Position numbers and translations under genes: made by a program. A DNA stretch of 64,000 nt, from assembly GCA_022826005.1 (NCBI GenBank), contig JAJDVT010000015.1, forward strand, positions 1-64,000, read 5' to 3'. The notes under the pieces are model-generated. The model did no database searches, had not been told where the DNA came from, and saw only the letters and a list, made by a program, of their open reading frames with translations. Shown one piece after another: positions 19,329-26,850 of this stretch (within the stretch, counting starts at the first letter, position 1; each line of letters begins with the position of its first letter). This DNA comes from Gemmatimonadota bacterium (GTDB taxonomy: Bacteria; Gemmatimonadota; Gemmatimonadetes; Longimicrobiales; Gaopeijiaceae).

Positions 19329-21608
19329 ATGAGGGCCTCGCCCCAAACCCAGCAGCACCTGGGGCTCCTTGCCGCTACCGGCGTTGGCGTTGGCGCCATC
19401 GTCGGCAGCGGCATCCTCGCGCTCGCCGGCGTCGCCTTTGCGACGACCGGCCCGAGCGCGATCCTGGCGTTCGCCCTGAACGGGGTGATCGCGATGATCA
19501 CGGTGTGCTCGTTCGCGGAACTCGCCGCGCGCTTCCCGCAGTCGGGGGGCACCTACACCTATGCGCGCAAGGTCCTCACGGTGGAGGCCGCCTTCGGGGT
19601 GGGGTGGGTGGTGTGGTTCGCGTCGGTGGTGGGTGCGGTGCTCTACGCCATGGGCTTCGCGGTCTTCCTGGTCCCGTTCCTGGAGCAGATCGCCCTGATG
19701 ACGGGCGGCGAGGTCCCCTGGTGGGTCGGGACACGCCTTGCGGTGGTGGCGTATGCGCTGTGCGCGGTGGGCTTCTACTCGTGGCGACTGACCCGGACCG
19801 CGGCGGGCGGCGGGCAGTGGGAGACGATCGGCAAGGTCGTTGTGTTCATTGTCCTGCTCGTCGCGGGTTTCTTCGCGCTGGCCGGCGAGGCCCCGGGGCC
19901 CGGTGCGCTCGCGGCACGCTTCCGGCCGTTCTTCTCGGATGGATTCGTGGGGCTGGCGCAGGCTATGGGCTACACCTTCATCGCGCTGCAGGGGTTCGAC
20001 CTGATCGCGGCGGTGGGCGGAGAGGTACGCGACGCGAAACACAACATCCCGCGGGCGATGTTCCTGTCGCTGGGCACCGCGCTGGTGATCTACCTGCCGC
20101 TCCTCTTTCTGATCGTGGCGGTGGGGGCTCCGGGCCAGCCGGTGACGGAGGTGGCGGCGGAGTACCCGGAGATCCTGGTGGCGGTAGCGGCGCGCAACTT
20201 CATGGGCCCGATGGGATACTGGCTGGTGCTGGCGGCGGGGCTCCTGGCGATGCTCTCCGCGCTGCAGGCCAACCTGCTGGCCGCGTCCCGCTTCGCGCGC
20301 ACCATGGGGACGGACCGGACGCTGCCGCCCCGCTACGCCCGGCTCGCACCGGGCACCGGCACACCGACCGCGGCCGTGCGCCTGAGCGCCGTGGTGGTCG
20401 CGTTTCTCATCATTGCGGTCCCGGATGTGGCGGCGGCCGGCGCGGTGGCGAGTCTCATCTTCCTGACGAGCTTCGCCCTTACGCACGGGATCGGGTACCT
20501 GGCGCGGAAACGGGCGGGCAGGCCCGAGGGATTCCGCACACCCTGGTTCCCGGCCGTGCCGGTGGTGGGCGGATCGGCCTGTCTGGCGATCGGCCTCTAC
20601 CAGGCGGTGGCGGTGCCGCCCGCCGGGGTGCTGGCGGCGCTCTGGCTGGGCGTGGGGGCGATTCTGTACGCGATCCATCTCGCGCCGCGCGCGCGTGTGG
20701 TGGACGCCTCCTCGGAGGGGATGGACCCGCAGATGGTGAAGCTGCGCGGCCGCCGGCCCGTGGTACTCGCGCCGATCGCCAACCCGGCCAGCGCGGAGAC
20801 GCTGGTGACGATGGCGAAGGCGCTCGCGCCCCCCGAGGTCGCGCGGGTGCAGCTGCTCTCGGTCGTGTCGCCGCCGGAGCGCTACGACCCCGACGAGCTG
20901 CCGAGTGAAGTCCGCGACGCCCAGGCGGTCCTGGGGGGCGCGCTGAGCACGGCGATGGATGTGGATCTTCGCCCGGAGGCGCTGATCACGCTGCACGGCG
21001 ACCCCTGGGGAGAGATCGCCAGGGTGGCGGAAGCGACGCGGTGCGAGAGCCTGCTCCTCGGCGTCGGGCACCTCGACGACTCGCTGATGACGGGGTCGCT
21101 CGCCCGCCTGATCGGCGCCGTGGACGCCGACGTGGTGATTCTGCGCGCACCGAGCGAATGGACGCCGGAGATGGCCCGGCGGATTCTGATTCCGTCGCGA
21201 GGCGGCCGCGATCAGAGCCCGGTGCGCGCTCGGTTGCTCGGCAGTCTCGCGCGGACCGCGCCCCGCGACGTGACCTTCCTGGGTGTGCTCTCGGAGGAGG
21301 CGGGTGCCGGCGTGCACCGGCGGGCGCGCCGGGATCTGGAGCGGCTGGCCTGGGACGAGCTGGGGGACGCCGCTCACGCCGAACTGGTTGTCGCGGACGA
21401 CATCGCGGGGGAGGTCGCGCGCCGCGCCGCCGATACCGACCTCCTGATTCTGGGATTCCACCGCAGCGGACGCCGCCGCGCCGTCTTCAGCAGTCTCATG
21501 CTGCGGATTGCCCGGGCCACGGAGTGCCCGCTGCTGATGATCAGCCACCGCCGTGGCGCGGCGCTGCTTCCGGAGGCCTCGCGGCTATCCCGGAGGCCGC
21601 AGGGTTGA
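19329..21608 (+). CDS. APC-family amino acid permease fused to two universal-stress-protein domains
   Basis: A 759-residue inner-membrane protein. Residues 1-465 contain about twelve hydrophobic segments and the APC signature start (GLLAATGVGVGAIVGSGILA), a helix-3 ELAARFPQSGGTYTYA motif, and ALQGFDLIAAVGGEVRDAKHNIPRA. After PRARVV the chain becomes cytosolic with two Usp-like Rossmann domains (about 485-615 and 625-750), recognisable from PVVLAPIANPASAETLV, LLLGVGHLDDSLMTGSLARLI and RRILIPSRGG, LLILGFHRSGRRRAVFSSLMLRI. APC-Usp fusions are known; the Usp part may bind ATP and regulate transport. It starts 16 bases after the peptidase, suggesting coupled uptake of peptide-derived amino acids. 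Confidence 0.9.
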   Translation: MRASPQTQQHLGLLAATGVGVGAIVGSGILALAGVAFATTGPSAILAFALNGVIAMITVCSFAELAARFPQSGGTYTYARKVLTVEAAFGVGWVVWFASVVGAVLYAMGFAVFLVPFLEQIALMTGGEVPWWVGTRLAVVAYALCAVGFYSWRLTRTAAGGGQWETIGKVVVFIVLLVAGFFALAGEAPGPGALAARFRPFFSDGFVGLAQAMGYTFIALQGFDLIAAVGGEVRDAKHNIPRAMFLSLGTALVIYLPLLFLIVAVGAPGQPVTEVAAEYPEILVAVAARNFMGPMGYWLVLAAGLLAMLSALQANLLAASRFARTMGTDRTLPPRYARLAPGTGTPTAAVRLSAVVVAFLIIAVPDVAAAGAVASLIFLTSFALTHGIGYLARKRAGRPEGFRTPWFPAVPVVGGSACLAIGLYQAVAVPPAGVLAALWLGVGAILYAIHLAPRARVVDASSEGMDPQMVKLRGRRPVVLAPIANPASAETLVTMAKALAPPEVARVQLLSVVSPPERYDPDELPSEVRDAQAVLGGALSTAMDVDLRPEALITLHGDPWGEIARVAEATRCESLLLGVGHLDDSLMTGSLARLIGAVDADVVILRAPSEWTPEMARRILIPSRGGRDQSPVRARLLGSLARTAPRDVTFLGVLSEEAGAGVHRRARRDLERLAWDELGDAAHAELVVADDIAGEVARRAADTDLLILGFHRSGRRRAVFSSLMLRIARATECPLLMISHRRGAALLPEASRLSRRPQG

Positions 21609-21676
21609 TCCCGGAGGCGTCCCGCCCGTTCAAGGTGCAGCCGCGGCCGGTCCGCGAGCAGCGCGGGCTCTTGGCG

Positions 21677-21722
21677 AATACGCAAAGTAATCTTTATTAA
21701 CGTAAGTCCTATTATGTTATTA
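21677..21722. other. AT-rich block in a GC-rich intergenic region
   Basis: About 46 bases dominated by A and T (with TTTATTAACG and TATTATGTTATTAC runs) sit between the permease gene and the left repeat array, in strong contrast with the surrounding GC-rich DNA. No coding frame uses it. It could be a promoter, a protein-binding site or a recombination scar. Confidence 0.5.
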
Positions 21723-21740
21723 CCCGGCTCAAGCGCGATC

Positions 21741-21980
21741 GCTTGCAGCCGTCGAGCCCGCCCGCAGCCGTCGAGCCCGCGCGCAACCGTCCGAGCTCGT
21801 GCACAACGGTCAGCCCCGCGCACAGCCGCCGGCCCCACGAGCCATCCGTCGGCTCTGCGAGCATCGTCACAGCCCCAACAGCACCGTCGCGACCCTGCGA
21901 GCACCGTCGCGACCCTGCGAGCACCGTCACGGCCCCACGAGCACCGTCGCGACCCCGCAAACACCGTCACGACCCCGCAA
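21741..21980. repeat. Degenerate 20-bp tandem repeat array (left array)
   Basis: Twelve head-to-tail units of exactly 20 bases. The cleanest is GCACCGTCGCGACCCTGCGA at 21881 and 21901; flanking copies diverge progressively (GCACCGTCACGGCCCCACGA at 21921, GCTTGCAGCCGTCGAGCCCG at 21741). There are no spacers, so this is not CRISPR. The last unit contains the stop codon of the minus-strand CehA-type gene, so the gene ends inside the array. Confidence 0.9.
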
Positions 21981-24471
21981 GCAGCCTCTCGTACACCCGC
22001 GCGGCCTCGTCCACCCTGGACAGGAACCGTGCCCGGTCGGCCTCGCTCACCCAGCGGTCGCGAGCCACCACCCTCTCGCGGAAGGACTGCACGGCCGCGA
22101 GCAGGAAGCGGACGTCGTCCTCCGAGCGGTAGTCGCGCCCGCCCGCCACTACCCACACCGGACTGGTCTGGGCGAAGGCATAGCTGTCCGGGACGAGCGG
22201 AGAGTACGGTCCCAGCGCCCGGGCAGCGATCCACCCGCTCCCCTCCAGCGTCACCCGGCTCTCGACCCGGAAACGGTCGGGGCGGCCACGCACATCGTGC
22301 ACCTCCGCGACCTCGCCGTTGACAACGATCTCCACGCGGTCGAGCGGACTGTTCGACGCGACCTCCACCGCCACGTCCCACTCTCCGGCGTGTCCGCCCG
22401 GCACCCGGATCTCGCTGCCGGGAAGCTCGCCGTCCACCGTCAGAAAGAGCAGCGGCCCGTTTGTCGCGAATGTGCGCCGCTCCCGGATGGCCTCCAGCCA
22501 CGCGTCCACCGAGAGCGGCCCTTCCAGGTGGGCAAAGGTGCGGCTCGCGCCCGGCCCGGGATCCCGCCACACATCGGAGAAGTTGTCCGTCCCCCCTGTG
22601 GCGGCGAGGCGGAAGCCCGCATTCAGCAGCCGGTAGTAGATCTCGGCGTTGCGGAGCTCGTCGTACCAGAAACAGATGACATCGTAGAAGTCGGCCAGAC
22701 CGAGCGCCGCGTCGACCGGAATCTCCGAGCTGCCCACGGACTCCGGAGTGTCCACGCTACCGCTGAAGGGGTGCATGAACCCGACCGTGCCGCCGACCGC
22801 CCGGGCCGCCTCGAGATAGTCGCCGTTGAAGAGGTCCGCCGCGAAGGGTGTGTTGGCAGCGCCCCCGATCAGCGGCATGATGAACTCGCCGATCCCGGCC
22901 AGCCCCACATGCCCGAACGATCCCCGGAACTCCTGCGCGTACTGCAGGATGTGGGTGTCGGTGGACAGTGGGTGCGGCCGTCCCGTAAGGTCGTCCCAGC
23001 GTCCCATCAGGCGGGTCCCGTCCATGTGGATCAGGGCGATGGAGACGTGCAGGTCCTCGCTCACGAGGGCGTCGACGAAGTCCTGGTGCGAGAGCCCGTA
23101 GCGGCCCTGGTGCAGGTCGTGGACGTGCGTGTCGCCCCCGTACCAGCCCCTGGCAGGCGCGTCGACCAGGCGGCCGAGCTCCAGCGACGCGTCGGCGCGG
23201 CCGCCGGGAGGGACGTCTACGATGGTCGTGACGGGGCGGTACTCCACACCCCGCCGCACGGAGATCGTGACCGGGCCCGCGGGAACCTCCACCTCGAAGT
23301 CTCCCGTGGTGCGGAAGTGGTGCGTCTCGGTCGGCGACACCACGCGGTGAAAGGAGCCCCGCGGGCTGTACCCCCTACCGTCACCGGCGACGACGGAGAC
23401 GCGCGCGGCCATCGGCTCGCCACCCTCCCCCACAACACGGCCGCGCAGCACCCCCATCGCCCCGGCATACCGGCGCTCACCCACGTCCAGCGTGCGCCAC
23501 GAACTCCGGGCGCCCCCGGAAACGGCCATCACGTGCAGCTCGGTGGCGCCGCTCTCGTTCGAGACGAAGGCGATGCCGCCTCCGTCGGGGCTGACGCGCG
23601 GCGTGAGTTCGTGGCTCAGCCCCCCGGTCAGCCGCAGCGGGTTTCCCCCGTCCGCGGCGATCAGCACCAGGTCGTTCGACCCGGCTTCGTCGGACACGTA
23701 CACGAACCCCTCGCCGCGCGGCAGCCAGTCCGGGCGGGCGCGGTAGGCGGTCTCCTCCGCACGCACCAGCCGCGGTTCTCCCCCCGCCAGGTCGCGCGTC
23801 CAGATCCCCCCGCTCCCTGTGACGCCCGGCGCCGGCGCCATGTAGACGAGCACCCCGCCCGGCGAAACGCGCGGCTGGTACTGGCTGCCGCCGTCCTCCA
23901 CGACCGCCTCGCGCTCCCCGGTCGCCACCTCGATGCGGTGAATGTCCAGCCCCCGTCCCGCCGTCGTGAAGTAGACGAAGCGGCCGTCCGGCCCCCACGC
24001 GGGCTGAATGTCGATGCCGCCGCCCTCCGCCAGCGGCGTCACCGCCCCGGTCTCGACGTCCAGCAGGGCGATGTCCAGTCCGTCCCCCGTTTCCACGGTC
24101 ATCGCGATCCTGGACCCATCCGGGCTCCAGCTCGGCTCGAAGTGGTACCACGGCCCCCGGGTGAGCTGCTCGGCGCCGCCGCCGCCGGCCGGCACCCGCC
24201 AGATGTCGCCGGCCATGGCAAAGGCGATCCACCGGCCGTCGGGGGACCAGTCCGGGCTCATCGGTCCCGTGCTCACGGGGGGAAGCATGTGCAGCTCCCC
24301 GCGGATGTTCCCGTTGAGGCTGGAGTACCGGAGCACGGGGGTGCTCTCGGGCTGTTGGGGGCCGGTGGCCGGTGGCGGCGGAGTCGTCGCGGCCAGGTCG
24401 GTCCGCGCCGGGCCCGGTGTCCCGAGCGCCAGCGCGGTGGCGAGAATCGTGGCGGATGGGATCGATCGCAT
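21967..24471 (-). CDS. Exported WD40-like (PD40) propeller fused to CehA/McbA-type metallohydrolase
   Basis: An 834-residue protein with a signal peptide (MRSIPSATILATALALG). Residues about 45-360 hold repeated TolB/PD40 blades (SPDWSPDGRWIAFAMAGDIW, FEPSWSPDGSRIAM, QPAWGPDGRFVYFT, TPRVSPDGGGIAFVS). After a small beta domain that looks carboxypeptidase-regulatory-like (GVLRGRVVGEGGEPMAARVSV), a PHP/CehA-type metallohydrolase domain carries GDTHVHDLHQGR, IHMDGTRLMG, VGFMHPFSG and ATGGTDNF, the expected metal ligands. Likely a periplasmic phosphoesterase or amidohydrolase; substrate unknown. The ATG at 24471 has GGAGG 5 bases upstream, although the frame stays open through the array farther upstream. 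The stop lies in the left repeat array. Confidence 0.85.
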   Translation of the reverse strand: MRSIPSATILATALALGTPGPARTDLAATTPPPPATGPQQPESTPVLRYSSLNGNIRGELHMLPPVSTGPMSPDWSPDGRWIAFAMAGDIWRVPAGGGGAEQLTRGPWYHFEPSWSPDGSRIAMTVETGDGLDIALLDVETGAVTPLAEGGGIDIQPAWGPDGRFVYFTTAGRGLDIHRIEVATGEREAVVEDGGSQYQPRVSPGGVLVYMAPAPGVTGSGGIWTRDLAGGEPRLVRAEETAYRARPDWLPRGEGFVYVSDEAGSNDLVLIAADGGNPLRLTGGLSHELTPRVSPDGGGIAFVSNESGATELHVMAVSGGARSSWRTLDVGERRYAGAMGVLRGRVVGEGGEPMAARVSVVAGDGRGYSPRGSFHRVVSPTETHHFRTTGDFEVEVPAGPVTISVRRGVEYRPVTTIVDVPPGGRADASLELGRLVDAPARGWYGGDTHVHDLHQGRYGLSHQDFVDALVSEDLHVSIALIHMDGTRLMGRWDDLTGRPHPLSTDTHILQYAQEFRGSFGHVGLAGIGEFIMPLIGGAANTPFAADLFNGDYLEAARAVGGTVGFMHPFSGSVDTPESVGSSEIPVDAALGLADFYDVICFWYDELRNAEIYYRLLNAGFRLAATGGTDNFSDVWRDPGPGASRTFAHLEGPLSVDAWLEAIRERRTFATNGPLLFLTVDGELPGSEIRVPGGHAGEWDVAVEVASNSPLDRVEIVVNGEVAEVHDVRGRPDRFRVESRVTLEGSGWIAARALGPYSPLVPDSYAFAQTSPVWVVAGGRDYRSEDDVRFLLAAVQSFRERVVARDRWVSEADRARFLSRVDEAARVYERLLAGS

Positions 24472-24569
24472 GCGGGCCTCCGGTGGCTGGCGGTCAGGCT
24501 TCCGATTTGTCCGCTGCCGGCTTCGCGCGCAAGGGATGAAGCCTCCACGAACCGGATTTCGCGGGGATG

Positions 24570-24818
24570 CCAGCCGTCCCGGGTGGGCCAGTCGTCCCGC
24601 ATGGGGCCAGCCGTCCCGCATGGGGCCAGCCGTCCCGCATGGGGCCAGCCGTCCCGTATGGGGGCAGCCGTCCCGCATGGGGCCAGCCGTCCCGCGTGGG
24701 GCCAGCCGTCCCGTATGGGGGCAGCCGTCCCGCATGGGGCCAGCCGTCCCGCGCAGGTGCAGGCCGTCCCGCGAGGCGGCAGGCCGCCGCGCATGGAACC
24801 AAACCGCCGCGCTCAGTG
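24570..24818. repeat. 19-bp tandem repeat array (right array)
   Basis: Eleven to thirteen tandem units, mostly 19 bases: CCAGCCGTCCCGCATGGGG and variants ending CGTATGGGG or CGCGTGGGG, with some starting GCAGCC. A 57-base higher-order repeat of three units is visible (24626-24682 against 24683-24739). Outer units are degenerate. The array fills the divergent gap between the CehA-type gene and blaI and ends about 16 bases before the blaI -35 box. It shares the core GCAGCCGTC with the left array. No spacers. Confidence 0.92.
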
Positions 24819-24833
24819 TACCTAAGAAAGTAG

Positions 24834-24862
24834 TTGACATTTTGCCACACGCCCCCTACCTT
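24834..24862 (+). promoter_or_regulatory. Promoter of the blaI-M56 operon
   Basis: A consensus -35 TTGACA, a 17-base spacer and TACCTT. It is the best promoter match in the window after the rrn-like RNA promoters. BlaI repressors normally bind near their own promoter; I see no clear TACA-N-TGTA dyad here. Confidence 0.65.
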
Positions 24863-24996
24863 CACCTAACGTTTTGGGATTTGCGGCGGAACCGTCGGCA
24901 ATCGACACCCGCGGCCAGCCGCTCGCGGCCGGCGCCGCCAGGGTTCCGCCGCACCCGGCACGGCAACTGGAAAGCGGGAACAAGACCCGCAGGGAG

Positions 24997-25374
24997 ATGA
25001 CCTTGAGCCGCAGACTGACCGAGCGCGAACTCGACATCATGTCGATCCTGTGGGACCTGGGGTCGGCAACGGTCTCGGAGGTGAACGAACGCCTCGACGA
25101 CGACCTCGCCTACAACACCGTCCTGACGGTGCTCCGGATCCTTGAGGCGAAGGGTCTGGTGAGCCATCGCAAGGAGGGGCGGGCCCACCGCTACCATCCG
25201 CTGCTTGGACGCGAGGAAGCGGGGCGGTCCGTCGTCGCGCGCATGCGGGACAAGCTTTTCAAGGGTTCGGCCGAGCTGCTCGTGACGCAGCTCGTATCGG
25301 AAGAACAGCTTTCGCCGGAAGCCGTGAAGCGCCTCCGCAAGCTGCTGGATCAACGTCTGGAAGAGGAGAAGTAG
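24997..25374 (+). CDS. BlaI/MecI/CopY-family transcriptional repressor
   Basis: A 125-residue winged-helix repressor. The DNA-binding domain is LTERELDIMSILWDLGSATVSEVNERL with AYNTVLTVLRILEAKGLVSH and the wing RKEGRAHRYHPL; the C-terminal helices (ARMRDKLFKGSAELLVTQLV) form the dimer interface cleaved by M56 partners in the classical system. AGGGAG abuts the ATG directly, so the true start may be the TTG at 25003, which has proper spacing; the difference is two residues. The M56 gene begins 2 bases after its stop. No beta-lactamase gene is nearby. Confidence 0.92.
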   Translation: MTLSRRLTERELDIMSILWDLGSATVSEVNERLDDDLAYNTVLTVLRILEAKGLVSHRKEGRAHRYHPLLGREEAGRSVVARMRDKLFKGSAELLVTQLVSEEQLSPEAVKRLRKLLDQRLEEEK

Positions 25375-25376
25375 CG

Positions 25377-26807
25377 ATGATTGCCGCCTGGATGCTCTGG
25401 TCGGTCGGAGCCGGTCTGCTGTTTCTGTTGGCAGGCCTGGCCTTGGAAAGAATCCTGGATGGTGAACGGCGCTGGGTCTGGGTCGGGGCCGGGGTCGGGA
25501 CGGTCGTGCTCACCGCCATGCGGGTGTTTTCGCATGGCGGTGCCGGATCGGTTGGCGGTGGCGTGGAGGTGGGCACAGTGCTGGGACTGGCGCCCGGTTC
25601 GGCTGCGGCGGAAGGCGCCGTCGCGGCAGGCGCGCCCGGTTTCCTCGGGTTCGCCGTGCCGTACGATTCGGTCCTGCACACGCTGGACGGGATCCTTCTT
25701 CCCGTCTGGGTGTTGCTGTCCTGTGGCCTGGTCCTGTGGGCCCTGATCGGCACCGCCGACCTCGTGCGCCGGCGCCGCTTCTGGGAACGGGGGACGCTGC
25801 TCGGCCGCTCCGTGCTGTGGGCGCCCAACGCGGGCCCCGCGGTGATCGGACTCCTGCGGCCCCGCGTGGTCCTGCCGGCCTGGGTGAGGGGCGTGGAGCG
25901 GTCCAGGCAGAAGCTGATCCTGGCGCACGAGGAGGAACATCTCGAGGCCCGCGACGCCGTCCTGAGATTCTTCATGGCGGTCCTGCTTATCGCGTTCCCC
26001 TGGAATCCGGCGCTCTGGTTCCACTACCGGCGCCTGTGCCTGGCCATCGAACTCGACTGCGACCAGCGCGTCATGCAGCGGCTCCCGCACCGCCGCTGGC
26101 TCTACGGGGACCTGCTCTTCCGCGTGGGTGCCCACGTCCGCTCCCGTCCGGGTCTCGCGCTGGCCGCGTTCGCGGAGCGCCCGTCGTTCCTTGAATCGCG
26201 GATCCGCAAGCTGCTGGACAGGGCGCCCGAGGTTGGGCTGGCCCAGGTCGCGTTCCTGGCCTTCGCCGCAATCATGGTGATCGGCGTGGCCGTGTGGGCG
26301 CCGGGGATCACGCGGGAGACGCCGGTTCCGGAGCTGGAGGCGGTCCCGGCGGCCAGCGACGTGGTATCGGAGCAGGAATCGGCGGAGGACCCTGTGGGTG
26401 AGCGGTACATCATCGTTTCGGGTGTAGCCGGCCGCGAACCCGCGGTAAGGATCGGGCCACTCCCGGCGGAGGTGGAGGCCGAGCCGGAGTTGCACGAGAG
26501 GCCGAAGTTCGTGGTTCACACCGTGCGGCCCCGGTTGCTGAACGACGAGGAGGTCAAACGGGCTCTGGAGCGTGAGTATCCGGCCCTGCTCAAGGACGCC
26601 GGCATCGGCGGCACCACCGAGGTACATCTGTTCGTCGGCGAGACCGGGCGGGTCGAAAACGCGCTGGTAAAGGAGACTTCGGGGCATGTGGCTCTCGATG
26701 AGGCCGCGTTGAAGACCGTCAGGGTCGGCAGGTTCTCTCCAGCGATGAACCGGGACAAGGTGGTGGCGGTCTGGCTGTCGATGGACATCACCTTCGGGGC
26801 GAACTGA
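25377..26807 (+). CDS. BlaR1-type M56 metallopeptidase with C-terminal TonB-like domain
   Basis: A 476-residue membrane protein. Three hydrophobic segments precede the zinc peptidase motif AHEEEHLEARD (HExxH), followed by AFPWNPALWFHYRRL and AIELDCDQRVM, the M56 signatures. Another transmembrane helix (LAFAAIMVIGVAVWAP) leads to a periplasmic part whose last 95 residues are a TonB-C/energy-transducer fold (GTTEVHLFVGETGRVENALV, ALDEAALKTVRVGRFSPA). It is the likely sensor/protease partner of the upstream BlaI. M56-TonB-C fusions are frequent in environmental diderms, where the signal is unknown. Confidence 0.92.
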   Translation: MIAAWMLWSVGAGLLFLLAGLALERILDGERRWVWVGAGVGTVVLTAMRVFSHGGAGSVGGGVEVGTVLGLAPGSAAAEGAVAAGAPGFLGFAVPYDSVLHTLDGILLPVWVLLSCGLVLWALIGTADLVRRRRFWERGTLLGRSVLWAPNAGPAVIGLLRPRVVLPAWVRGVERSRQKLILAHEEEHLEARDAVLRFFMAVLLIAFPWNPALWFHYRRLCLAIELDCDQRVMQRLPHRRWLYGDLLFRVGAHVRSRPGLALAAFAERPSFLESRIRKLLDRAPEVGLAQVAFLAFAAIMVIGVAVWAPGITRETPVPELEAVPAASDVVSEQESAEDPVGERYIIVSGVAGREPAVRIGPLPAEVEAEPELHERPKFVVHTVRPRLLNDEEVKRALEREYPALLKDAGIGGTTEVHLFVGETGRVENALVKETSGHVALDEAALKTVRVGRFSPAMNRDKVVAVWLSMDITFGAN

Positions 26808-26839
26808 GCCAACCGGCGGGCATCCCCCGGCCCGGCCGC

Positions 26840-26845
26840 TACATT
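26840..26845 (+). promoter_or_regulatory. -10-like TACATT immediately upstream of manA
   Basis: TACATT ends five bases before the manA ATG. If used, transcription would begin at or next to the start codon and give a leaderless mRNA. No -35 match is visible at 17-18 bases. Confidence 0.3.
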
Positions 26846-26850
26846 AGGGG

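Noticed and set aside
21741-24818. CRISPR arrays
   Set aside because: Repeat units are contiguous 19-20 bp with no unique spacers and no cas genes nearby.
21799-24825. A 1008-codon plus-strand frame across the CehA-type gene
   Set aside because: Antisense shadow of a gene with clear signal peptide, PD40 blades and metal-site motifs; the plus-strand product has no recognisable domain.
24997-26807. Beta-lactam resistance locus
   Set aside because: BlaI and M56 homologues are present but there is no beta-lactamase or PBP2a gene, and the sensor domain is TonB-C-like.
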